Source: Paracoccaceae bacterium
Lineage (GTDB): Bacteria; Pseudomonadota; Alphaproteobacteria; Rhodobacterales; Rhodobacteraceae
Assembly: GCA_007131945.1 (NCBI GenBank)
Contig: SLPP01000160.1
Span: 1-13,065, forward strand
Length of the DNA stretch: 13,065 nt
Reading direction: 5' to 3'
Shown here: in pieces, positions 1 to 7,260 of the stretch
Position numbering within the stretch: the first letter of the stretch is position 1
How the letters are laid out: every line of letters starts with the position of its first letter
Made by a program: the position numbers and the translations under genes
Notes under the pieces: model-generated
The model's database searches: none
Seen by the model: the letters and a program-made list of their open reading frames with translations, nothing else
What the model was told of the DNA's origin: nothing

Positions 1-508
1 GCCGCACGAAGCCCGAGGAAGGCAGCCATCCGAGGTAGAGCGCAAAAAAGTAAAGCAGCAGGATCGCGACCCAGAATCCGGGAAGCGAGATGCAGGTGAA
101 ACCAATGAAGGTCGCTATCGTGTCGCCGATACTGCCGCGCCGGGTGGCAGCGATCACCCCCGCCGGCACGCCGATCAGAAGCGCGATCAGGAGCGCGAGC
201 AGACTGATCTGCAGCGTCACCGGCAACGCGTAGAGGATGGCGCGGGCGATTGGCGTGTTGTCGACCATCGACCGGCCGAGATCGCCGGTCAACACGCCGC
301 CAACCCAGGACAGGTATTGCATGTAAAGCGGCTGGTTAAGGCCAAGCCGCTCGCGGATCGCCTCCAGTGCTTCGGGCGTGGCCTCCTGCCCGAGGATCAT
401 CAACGCCGGATCGCCCGGCAGCACCTGCATGACCAGGAATACGGCGAGCGTGATCAGGAACAGGATCGGGATCATGCCGAGGAACCGGCGGAAGACGAAG
501 GCGAGCAT
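1..508 (-). CDS. ABC transporter permease, DppB/GsiC-like (C-terminus beyond window)
   Basis: Inner-membrane permease subunit of a peptide/dipeptide/nickel-type ABC importer; it would form half of the translocation channel with a DppC-like partner expected just outside the window. The visible 169 residues begin MLAFVFRRFLGMIPILFLIT, a first membrane helix typical of the family, followed by the conserved VLPGDPA motif near residue 29 and the periplasmic stretch with EALEAIRERLGLNQP. Two further hydrophobic helices follow (ALPVTLQISLLALLIALLIG and the FWVAILLLYFFALYLGW segment). The cytoplasmic EAA loop that contacts the ATPases would lie beyond the edge. The start ATG at 508 has no obvious Shine-Dalgarno sequence. 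It lies 59 bases after the substrate-binding protein gene and 20 bases after a strong hairpin, so it is probably read from the same mRNA. The family call is secure; the transported substrate is not. Confidence 0.93.
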   Translation of the reverse strand, partial: MLAFVFRRFLGMIPILFLITLAVFLVMQVLPGDPALMILGQEATPEALEAIRERLGLNQPLYMQYLSWVGGVLTGDLGRSMVDNTPIARAILYALPVTLQISLLALLIALLIGVPAGVIAATRRGSIGDTIATFIGFTCISLPGFWVAILLLYFFALYLGWLPSSGFVR

Positions 509-528
509 GTTCGGACCGAAAGCATTGG

Positions 529-555
529 GGCCGCGGCGCGCATCACGCCGCGGCC
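529..555 (-). promoter_or_regulatory. Intercistronic stem-loop downstream of the substrate-binding protein gene
   Basis: A perfect 10-base inverted repeat (ggccgcggcg / cgccgcggcc) encloses a 7-base loop, in the gap between the binding-protein stop codon and the permease start. It has no T-run after it, so it does not look like an efficient terminator. Hairpins at this position in binding-protein-dependent transport operons commonly protect the upstream mRNA from 3' decay, giving more binding protein than membrane subunits. That role is inferred. Confidence 0.6.
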
Positions 556-567
556 GGTGTCACCGTG

Positions 568-2091
568 TCAGTTTGCAAGCCAGACGTCCTCGAACCGCAT
601 CATCGAGTCGGGGATGTGGCGATATCCCCGCATCTCGCTGCGATAGGCCTTCATCTCCTGAAGGTGGTAGACGAAGATGTAGGGGAAGTCGGTGTTGAAC
701 AGATCCAGCGCCTCGCGATAGAGAGCGCGGCGTTCGTCCTGATCGACCGCGGCGCGGGCGGCATCGAGGATCCGGTCCATCTCGTCGCTGGCATAGTGGC
801 TGAAATTCACCCCGCCCTGCGAGTGGAACCAGGGATGCGCGCTGAGATCCGGGTCGTTGCGCGGGCTCAGCTCGATCTGCGCGGCTGCGTAGTTCGCCTC
901 GCGCATCCGCGACAGGATCGTGCCGAACTCGACCTGTTGCAGCTGGATGTCGATGCCCACTTCCGAGCACATCGCGGCATACATCGAGGCCACGCGGATG
1001 CTCTCGTCGTCAGGCGTGATCAGGAGCGGGAAGGAGAAACCGTCCGGGACGCCCGCTTCTGCCAGCAACTCGCGCGCCCGGTCGAGGTCGCGATGCGGTG
1101 CCTCGTCCGGGCTGTCCACGACCCAGGTCGCCGGCGAGAAGGGACCGACCGCGGGCACCGCCGCGTCGCCAAAGATCGAGTTCACGACAACCCGTCGGTC
1201 GATGCAGGCCGAGACCGCCGCGCGCCGCTCGCGCGAGCCCAGTTCCTCGGAGGTCACGTTTACCCATAGACCCCGGAAGCCCAGACCGCCCACGATCGAC
1301 ATCTCGATGTCGTCGTTCTGCTGCAGTCGCGTGACGGCGCGCCCGGGCACGGTGTTGATGATATGGATGGAGCCCGTCTCGAGGTTGACCACCCGCGCCT
1401 CGGCATCAACGAAGGGCCGGTAGACCACGCGGTCGAGATAGGGCAGGTCCTCCTTGAAATAGTCGTCGAAGCGTTCGAGCACGACGCGGTCGTCGCGGAT
1501 GCGCTCGACGAAGCGGAAGGGACCGGCACCGATCAGAACCTGGCCGAAGTCGCGGCCGTGCTCCTCCGCGGCCGCAGGCGAGACCATCATCCCGGACCAG
1601 CTGGCCAGCGCCGGCAGGAAAGCACCGAAAGGCTGGCTGAGCTGCACGGTCACCTGGTAGGGGCCATCGACCGTCACCTCCTCGACGAAGGCGAGTTCGC
1701 CCGCGCGGGCCGATCCGAAGTCGGTGTCCTTCATGCGGGCGAAGTTGTAGGCGGCCGCATCGGCATCGAACAGCGTGCCGTCATGGAAGGTCACGCCCTC
1801 GCGTAGGTAGAAGGTGTAGGTCCGTCCATCGTCACTGACCTCCCAGCGTTCGGCGAGTTCGGGCTGGATCTGCAGTTCGTCATCGACCTCGACAAGGGTG
1901 GCGAATATGTTGTGCAGCACCGTGCGCGAGGCGTTGGAACTGGTCAGATGCGGATCGAGCTCGGGCGGATCGTCGGCCAGACCCACCTGGAGGATGCCGC
2001 CACGCACCGGCTCGTCGGCCCAGCCGGGCGCGGCGAGCGCGAGGGTGGCGGCCAGCGCGGCCACGCTGCTCAGTAGTGTCAGTCGTTTCAT
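568..2091 (-). CDS. ABC transporter periplasmic substrate-binding protein (SBP family 5)
   Basis: Periplasmic receptor that captures the ligand (peptide, amide or related small organic compound) and delivers it to the DppB/C-type channel. The 507-residue product has a classic Sec signal peptide (MKRLTLLSSVAALAATLALA, with a likely cut after GWA near residue 25). The mature protein starts DEPVRGGILQVGLADDPPELDPH, the standard opening of the SBP_bac_5 (DppA/OppA) family. Family landmarks follow: LAERWEVSDDGRTYTFYLREGVTFHDGTLFDADA and a C-terminal YREALDLFNTDFPYIFVYH. The start at 2091 is preferred over a longer frame opening at 2124 because it has an AGGAG site at good spacing and puts the signal peptide at the N-terminus. 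No lipobox cysteine is visible, so it should be soluble in the periplasm. The gene lies 49 bases after the F-type ATPase, an order (D-F-A-B) unlike the common A-B-C-D-F. The ligand cannot be read from sequence. Confidence 0.95.
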   Translation of the reverse strand: MKRLTLLSSVAALAATLALAAPGWADEPVRGGILQVGLADDPPELDPHLTSSNASRTVLHNIFATLVEVDDELQIQPELAERWEVSDDGRTYTFYLREGVTFHDGTLFDADAAAYNFARMKDTDFGSARAGELAFVEEVTVDGPYQVTVQLSQPFGAFLPALASWSGMMVSPAAAEEHGRDFGQVLIGAGPFRFVERIRDDRVVLERFDDYFKEDLPYLDRVVYRPFVDAEARVVNLETGSIHIINTVPGRAVTRLQQNDDIEMSIVGGLGFRGLWVNVTSEELGSRERRAAVSACIDRRVVVNSIFGDAAVPAVGPFSPATWVVDSPDEAPHRDLDRARELLAEAGVPDGFSFPLLITPDDESIRVASMYAAMCSEVGIDIQLQQVEFGTILSRMREANYAAAQIELSPRNDPDLSAHPWFHSQGGVNFSHYASDEMDRILDAARAAVDQDERRALYREALDLFNTDFPYIFVYHLQEMKAYRSEMRGYRHIPDSMMRFEDVWLAN

Positions 2092-2140
2092 CGGTCTTCT
2101 CCTCTGCTGGTTAGGGTTGGGCACTCGAACGCGGACGAAT

Positions 2141-3123
<983 letters not shown>

Positions 3124-3127
<4 letters not shown>

Positions 3128-4152
3128 GCAGCCGACCCCGAGGCCAGATCAAGCTCGCGCCAGCGCGCGCAGCGCACCAGCCGGCCACCGCCCGCCGGCT
3201 CGAGCGCGGGCGGCGCGTTCGAGCAGACACCGGGAAGGGCGAAGTCGCAGCGGGTGTGAAAGGCGCAGCCGGGCGGAAGGTTGTCTGGGCTCGGAATGCT
3301 GCCGCGGATCGCCTTCAGGCGGGGATGTGCGGCGCCAGTCACAGTCGCGCCGAGCGTCGGTATCGAGTTCATGAGGCCCTGTGTGTAGGGCATCAGCGGT
3401 CGGTCGAAAAGCGCTTGAACCTCCGCCTCTTCGACAACCTTTCCCGCATACATGACGAGCACCCGGTCTGCCATCTCGGCCACCACGCCCAGATCGTGCG
3501 TGATGAACAGGATCGCCATGCCGGTTTCCTTCTGCAGCCTTCGCATCAGCTCGAGGATCTGCGCCTGAATGGTTACGTCGAGGCCGGTTGTCGGCTCGTC
3601 GGCGATGAGCACCTTTGGATTGCAGGACAGCGCGATGGCGATCATCACCCGCTGCCGCATCCCGCCGGAGAGCTGGTGCGGATAGGCCCGCGCCCGGACC
3701 GCTGGTTCGGGAATGCCGACCGTCTCGAGCAATTCTACCGCCCGGCGACGCGCAGCACGACGGCTCGTGTGGTCGTGCGTCAGAATGGCCTCGGCGATCT
3801 GGTCACCGACGGTGTATACCGGTGTCAGGCTGGTCATCGGCTCCTGGAAGACCATCGCGATTTCGTCGCCCCGCACGCGCCGCATCTGCCGCTCGGACAG
3901 GCGGACGAGGTCGCGTCCGCCGATCCGGATCTCACCGCCAGTGATCGCGCCGATACCTTCAGGCAGAAGGCGCATCACCGAAAGACTTGTGACCGACTTG
4001 CCCGACCCCGATTCACCGACGAGCGCCAGCGTTCGTCCTGCCTCGAGATTGAAGCTTACGCCATCGACCGCGCGGACGACCCCCTCGTCGGTGCGAAACT
4101 CGGTCCGCAGGTCGCGCACCTCGAGAAGAGGCGGCTGGGCCGGCGCGGTCAT
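3124..4152 (-). CDS. Oligopeptide/dipeptide ABC transporter ATPase, DppD/OppD-like
   Basis: First gene after the terminator and partner of the F-type ATPase. The 342 residues carry Walker A GESGSGKS at 46-53, Q-loop VFQEP at 101-105, signature LSGGMRQRV at 161-169, Walker B VLIADEP at 181-187, D-loop GLD, and H-loop ITHD at 217-220. The C-terminal extension ([17 protein letters not shown] onward) has four cysteines (296, 302, 310, 328), the spacing that in some DppD proteins binds a [4Fe-4S] cluster. [14 protein letters not shown] is typical of D-type subunits. The ATG at 4152 is chosen because it precedes the conserved [11 protein letters not shown] opening. Its own ribosome-binding site is poor (a GGGA about eight bases upstream). 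A 20-codon reading frame ends across this start (ATGA), so initiation may depend on coupling. No strong promoter is visible between the terminator and this gene. Confidence 0.96.
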
Positions 4153-4211
4153 CGCGCGCGTCCCGGCCAGCGGCCTTTATCGAGCATCGGTGAACGGTCG
4201 TCTGGCGGCAT
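4149..4211 (-). CDS. Possible 20-residue leader peptide coupled to the D-type ATPase
   Basis: A short frame starting at the ATG at 4211 reads [20 protein letters not shown]. Its TGA stop overlaps the ATPase start as ATGA, the same junction used twice more in this locus. A run of six G just upstream (4216-4221) could serve as a ribosome-binding site, whereas the ATPase start lacks a good one. It begins 12 bases after the U-tract of the terminator. No similarity is recognised. It may be chance, and its only plausible role is to bring ribosomes to the ATPase start. Confidence 0.25.
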   Translation of the reverse strand: MPPDDRSPMLDKGRWPGRAR

Positions 4212-4222
4212 GGAGCCCCCCG

Positions 4223-4271
4223 AAAAAGAAAAAGCCCCGACAACGCGCATCAAGGATGCGTCGATCGGGGC
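4223..4271 (-). terminator. Intrinsic terminator or attenuator between amidase and transporter genes
   Basis: On the minus strand the outer arms GCCCCGA (4271-4265) and TCGGGGC (4240-4234) pair perfectly over 7 bases. Inside them CGCATC/GATGCG pairs over 6 bases around a 3-base loop. The hairpin is followed at once by TTTTTCTTTTT (4233-4223). This is a textbook rho-independent terminator pointing with the operon. It lies 169 bases past the amidase stop and 71 bases before the D-type ATPase. It could simply end the amiC-amiR-amidase message. Because AmiR-family proteins act by antitermination, and no strong promoter is seen after it, a regulated attenuator is the more interesting reading. Confidence 0.85.
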
Positions 4272-4307
4272 CTGACTGCCGACGAGGTGCACGGACCTCT
4301 ATGTCAG
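4272..4307 (-). promoter_or_regulatory. Hexaloop stem-loop immediately before the terminator
   Basis: Arms CTGAC (4307-4303) and GTCAG (4276-4272) enclose a second, perfect 5-pair stem GAGGT/ACCTC (4299-4295 with 4288-4284), capped by a six-base loop CCGTGC. The element abuts the terminator stem, as expected of a leader RNA that competes with or positions an antiterminator. ANTAR target RNAs are paired hexaloop hairpins, but their loops have A at position 1 and G at position 4. This loop does not fit that rule, so assignment as an ANTAR site is tentative. Confidence 0.4.
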
Positions 4308-4377
4308 TGGGAATGGCGCAGCTCAGGGCGAAAGGTCAAGACCAAAGCCGCCACTGCCACGCTATCCCCGCGGTTCT

Positions 4378-4412
4378 GCACGTTCGCGAACAGAGTTGCC
4401 GCGAAACCGTGC
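4378..4412 (-). promoter_or_regulatory. Long stem-loop just after the amidase gene
   Basis: On the minus strand GCACG (4412-4408) pairs with CGTGC (4382-4378). Next TTCGCG (4405-4400) pairs with CGCGAA (4388-4383), with a two-base bulge. Then AAC/GTT pairs around a TCT loop. That is about 14 pairs in 35 bases, starting 28 bases past the amidase stop. It has no T-run. It could stabilise the amidase message or be the first arm of a leader structure for the transporter genes. Confidence 0.45.
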
Positions 4413-4439
4413 AAGGACCGGTAACCCGCCAGGTGCGCC

Positions 4440-5399
4440 TCAATCGAAAACGCAGCGGGGGAAGTAGAACGACACGACCCAGTTGGGCTGGTCGACGATC
4501 TCGGAAATGCGCAAGTCACCGCAGGTCGAGACCAGCATGTAGGCATCGACCGCCGCCATCTGACGGGTCGCGCAAAGGAAGTCGATCATGCCCGAGACAG
4601 CATCACGCGCCGCGCTCATCAGGTCGGGCCCGATCCCGGTGGTCACCTCGTAGCCCTTGGTGTCGAGATGGGTTGTGACCGGTCCGGGCGTGGTGAAACG
4701 TGGGAACTTCAGCCGTGCGTCCTTGACCAGGTCGATGGTCAGCACGACGTCCATCGGGCTCTCGATCGCGGTGCCGCAGACCTCGCCGTCGCCTTGCGCG
4801 GCATGCGTGTCACCGACGCTGAAGAACCCGCCCGCCACCTCGACCGGCAGGTAGAGCACGGTGCCGGCGGAAAGGTCGCGGATGTCCATGTTGCCGCCTA
4901 CCCGGCGCGGCGGAACGATCGAATGCAGCCCCGGTTCGGCCAGGGCGTTGCCGATCGTGCCCGCGAATGGCTTCAGCGGCACCCGACCTTCCTTGCCGAA
5001 GAGCGCGGGGGCCATGCTTGCGGGATCGTATTTCCAGATGTGCAGCGCTGCCTCGGTAAACTGGTCGGCCAGTAGGCCGAAGCCGGGAATGTTCGCCGTC
5101 CATCCGAAGCCGGCGCCGTTTCGCGCCTGCGGCGTGAAGCTGTCGAGCGTGATCTTCAGCGCGTCGCCGGGCTCAGCGCCCTCGATGAAGATCGGGCCCG
5201 AGACCGGGTTGATCCTGCCGAAATCGAGCGCCGCGACATCCGCCACGGTCGAGTCCGGCCCCAGCTGCCCGGCCGAGCTGTCCTGGCAGTGAAACAGGAT
5301 CGTCGCACCGGGGGCGATCCGCTGCGCCGGTTCGAGTGCGTTGTCCCAGCCGAAATGGTGCTGCGCGCCGTGGATCGTGTAGTCACAGTTCTTGCACAT
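4440..5399 (-). CDS. Acetamidase/formamidase family amidohydrolase (FmdA_AmdA)
   Basis: Cytoplasmic hydrolase expected to split short-chain amides such as formamide or acetamide into ammonia and the acid, supplying nitrogen. The 319 residues match the FmdA/AmdA family: the GWDNALEPAQRIAPGATI opening, GGNMDIRDL at 168-176, and the hallmark SVGDTHAAQGDGEVCGTAIE at 194-213, where the Asp/His/Glu residues form the presumed metal-dependent active site. An N-terminal MCKNC gives a Cys-x-x-Cys pair (residues 2 and 5), which I do not recall as a general feature of the family. The ATG at 5399 has GAGG four bases upstream. The gene lies 24 bases after the ANTAR regulator, so it is co-transcribed with the sensor and regulator, resembling the amide operon of Pseudomonas, where however the amidase is a nitrilase-fold AmiE. 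The exact substrate is unproven. Confidence 0.93.
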   Translation of the reverse strand: MCKNCDYTIHGAQHHFGWDNALEPAQRIAPGATILFHCQDSSAGQLGPDSTVADVAALDFGRINPVSGPIFIEGAEPGDALKITLDSFTPQARNGAGFGWTANIPGFGLLADQFTEAALHIWKYDPASMAPALFGKEGRVPLKPFAGTIGNALAEPGLHSIVPPRRVGGNMDIRDLSAGTVLYLPVEVAGGFFSVGDTHAAQGDGEVCGTAIESPMDVVLTIDLVKDARLKFPRFTTPGPVTTHLDTKGYEVTTGIGPDLMSAARDAVSGMIDFLCATRQMAAVDAYMLVSTCGDLRISEIVDQPNWVVSFYFPRCVFD

Positions 5400-5423
5400 T
5401 TTTCCTCGCTCGCTTGGATTCCT

Positions 5424-6059
5424 TCATGCCGGCCGGGCAAGCCCTTTGCCGCCACAGGTCGGACACAGATCGCGAATCGCCGGGCCGTGCCCGCCATGCG
5501 ACACCACGCGTTGCGCCGCGTCCTCGATGGTGACGCGCCAGGCCATCGCCATCTGCCGCAACTGGTTGTAGGCGACGGTCTCGTCGCGATTGCCGCGCGC
5601 CAGCAGCGCCACCGCTTGCACGATCGTCTGCCGCTCGGACAGCCGACCTCGCAGATCCGCGATTGCGGCCTCCTGCGCCTTGCGCGCGTCGAACGCCTGT
5701 CGCGCGATGAGCAGCGCGCTGAACACTCCGGAATCACCGACCGGCTTGATGATCTGCCCCGTCGCTCCCTGCGACAGCGCCCACTCGATCCGGCCAGGCG
5801 CTTCCGAGCCGATCAACGCGATCAGCGGCATCGGGGACTGGCCGGGGCGCCAGGGAAACTGGGCGTCATGGCCGAGATCGGCATCGAAGAAGATGTAATC
5901 GGCGGTGATTGCCTCGGCGCGAAGGTCTGGCCAGTGTGTTTCGACCGTAAGGCCGATCGCCCGTAGCTGCCGCGAGAGCGCCGCAACAGTGGGATGCGGT
6001 CGATGCAGAATCACTGCGCGCGCATCGTCGAGCACCGGAACCACGATGCCCGGTCTCAT
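5424..6059 (-). CDS. amiR: AmiR-like ANTAR-domain transcription antiterminator
   Basis: RNA-binding positive regulator that prevents terminator formation in target leader RNA when released by its partner sensor. Residues about 13-120 form a receiver-like fold: AVILHRPHPTVAALSRQLR aligns with the opening of Pseudomonas AmiR as I recall it. The acidic pair needed for phosphorylation is absent at the first strand (HRPHP), although Asp59 (FFDAD) and Lys105 (IIKP) remain. A coiled-coil helix (about 121-145) follows. Then comes an ANTAR domain (about 143-187) with the typical QAVALLARG..DETVAYNQLRQMAMAWRVTIEDAAQRVV pattern. A tail with CPTCGGKG (Cys199, Cys202) extends past ANTAR. The 211-residue length is slightly above that of AmiR. 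Its start overlaps the sensor stop as ATGA, so the two proteins are made together, as known for AmiC-AmiR. Target RNA candidates in this window are the terminator at 4271-4223 and the leader before the sensor. Confidence 0.9.
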   Translation of the reverse strand: MRPGIVVPVLDDARAVILHRPHPTVAALSRQLRAIGLTVETHWPDLRAEAITADYIFFDADLGHDAQFPWRPGQSPMPLIALIGSEAPGRIEWALSQGATGQIIKPVGDSGVFSALLIARQAFDARKAQEAAIADLRGRLSERQTIVQAVALLARGNRDETVAYNQLRQMAMAWRVTIEDAAQRVVSHGGHGPAIRDLCPTCGGKGLARPA

Positions 6060-7141
6060 CGCGATACCACAGTAAGCGATGGCCGACTGGGCGCCTCGCC
6101 CCGCTGGCGGCGCGAAAGGTAGGGATCCGGAGCAACCGCATCGCGCCGCGCGATGATCTCAAAGCGACCACCGCGGATCTCAGCGATCAGGACCGGCAGC
6201 GTCAGATGATTGGTTGCCCGGTCGATACCGTAAAGTTCGGCCCGGGATGAGGCGAGCAGATCCTGGAGTTTCATTCGTTCCGCTCCCGGTCGATGCGCCA
6301 ACAGATCCGCCAGCATCCGCACAGCGAGCCAAGCTGCCGCCTCGAAGGACGATCCGAAGTCGATGCCGTCACTTGCAGGCCAGCCCCGTGCGCCGCGGAA
6401 ATAGGGCCCGCTCGAGATCAGGCCCTCGGCAACCTGTCCCATCGCTGGCAGTTCGCATTCGGTCAGGTTGCACGACAGGATCGGCACGGACCCGGCCTTT
6501 GCCTTCATCGCGGCGAGGAATTCGTAAGACGAGGGGCCGATGAGCGAGTTGAGCACGAAGTCGGGCCGGGTCGCGCGCACCTCGTCGATCATCCGCTCGA
6601 TGTCGGTGTCGCCGATCGGCAGGTAGCGTTCACCAAGGACCTGGCCGCCGGCGGCGAGGATCAAGTCGCGCGCAACCCGGTTCGACTCCCATCCCCAGAT
6701 GTAGTTCGACCCGACCAGGTAGCCGCGCCCGCCGAAGCGTGGCACCGCCCAGTCCATGAGCGGCACGAGATGCTGGCTCGGGCAGGCATGGGTGTAGACC
6801 ACGTGATCGGAGGCCTCGAACCCCTCGTAGGGGCAGGGATACCAGAGCGTGCCGCCCGCGCGCTCCAGGGTCGGTATAATCTCCTTTCGGCTCCAAGATG
6901 TCGTGGTGCCGATCACGTGCCGCGCCGCGGTCGCCTCCAGAATATCGGCACAGAGCGGCTGGTAGGCATCGATATTGCCGCGCGGATCGCGCTCGACGGG
7001 ATGGAAGGTTACGTCCAGGGCCGGATCCGAATTCACCGCCTCGATTGCCCGCAATGCGCCGGTCCGCCCGGCCTCGCCAATCAGGGCGTAGCTGCCGTGG
7101 CGCGAGAAGAGCAAGCCGATTTCGATGTCGCGTCGTCCCAT
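6056..7141 (-). CDS. amiC: AmiC-like amide sensor, negative regulator of the ANTAR protein
   Basis: Type I periplasmic-binding-fold protein that stays in the cytoplasm, binds a small amide and sequesters the ANTAR antiterminator when no inducer is present. The 361 residues open IEIGLLFSRHGSYALIGEAG, the Leu/Ile/Val-type fold, and keep long stretches recognisable as AmiC: TSWSRKEIIP near 81-90, YPCPYEGFE at 101-109, VGSNYIWGWESNRV near 143-156, and a C-terminal DPYL. No signal peptide is present, as in AmiC. The start at 7141 is preferred to an upstream one at 7255 because it has GAGG at 6-base spacing and the fold begins right after it; the longer version adds 38 arginine-rich residues lying over a hairpin. 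Ser82 of the expected ligand pocket is kept, but the position I recall as Thr106 in Pseudomonas AmiC is Cys103 here, so the inducer may differ. UrtA-type urea receptors are the alternative relatives. Confidence 0.88.
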   Translation of the reverse strand: MGRRDIEIGLLFSRHGSYALIGEAGRTGALRAIEAVNSDPALDVTFHPVERDPRGNIDAYQPLCADILEATAARHVIGTTTSWSRKEIIPTLERAGGTLWYPCPYEGFEASDHVVYTHACPSQHLVPLMDWAVPRFGGRGYLVGSNYIWGWESNRVARDLILAAGGQVLGERYLPIGDTDIERMIDEVRATRPDFVLNSLIGPSSYEFLAAMKAKAGSVPILSCNLTECELPAMGQVAEGLISSGPYFRGARGWPASDGIDFGSSFEAAAWLAVRMLADLLAHRPGAERMKLQDLLASSRAELYGIDRATNHLTLPVLIAEIRGGRFEIIARRDAVAPDPYLSRRQRGEAPSRPSLTVVSR

Positions 7142-7146
7142 CGCTC

Positions 7147-7198
7147 GCCTCGAAACGAAGAAGCCTCGGTCCCTCGCGGCCAGCGGGGGATCGAGGCT
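7147..7198 (-). promoter_or_regulatory. Leader hairpin with alternative pairing to the amiC ribosome-binding site
   Basis: In the untranslated leader, AGCCTCG (7198-7192) pairs with CGAGGCT (7168-7162), with an inner CCC-CGC/GCG-GGG stem, and is followed by the pyrimidine-rich TCTTCGTTTCG. The same left arm, read as GCCTCGA (7197-7191), can instead pair over 7 bases with TCGAGGC (7153-7147), which contains the GAGG ribosome-binding site. The two folds exclude each other, so the leader could switch expression. This is seen in the sequence but is untested. Confidence 0.45.
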
Positions 7199-7229
7199 CG
7201 GATGCCGTCGTCGGACTTCGGTTTGATCG

Positions 7230-7260
7230 ATACTAACACATCGACGTCGTGGCACGTCAA
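7230..7260 (-). promoter_or_regulatory. Putative promoter of the amide operon with overlapping inverted repeat
   Basis: On the minus strand TTGACG (7260-7255) resembles a -35 box and TAGTAT (7235-7230) a -10 box, but the spacing of 19 is longer than ideal. An inverted repeat GACGT-N6-ACGTC (7258-7243) overlaps the -35 and could be an operator. The sensor start codon is about 80-90 bases downstream of the predicted start point. Confidence is limited by the spacing. Confidence 0.35.

Noticed and set aside
3256..4275. 339-codon plus-strand frame opposite the D-type ATPase
   Set aside because: It has no recognisable domain, while the minus strand has complete ABC ATPase motifs.
4272..4440. Canonical ANTAR twin hexaloops with A1 and G4 loops
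   Set aside because: I scanned by eye for six-base loops with A at 1 and G at 4 flanked by pairing arms and found none; only a hexaloop with a different sequence is present.
7142..7255. Upstream start extending the AmiC-like protein by 38 residues
   Set aside because: The extension is Arg-rich, overlies the leader hairpin and promoter, and the start at 7141 has a proper ribosome-binding site.
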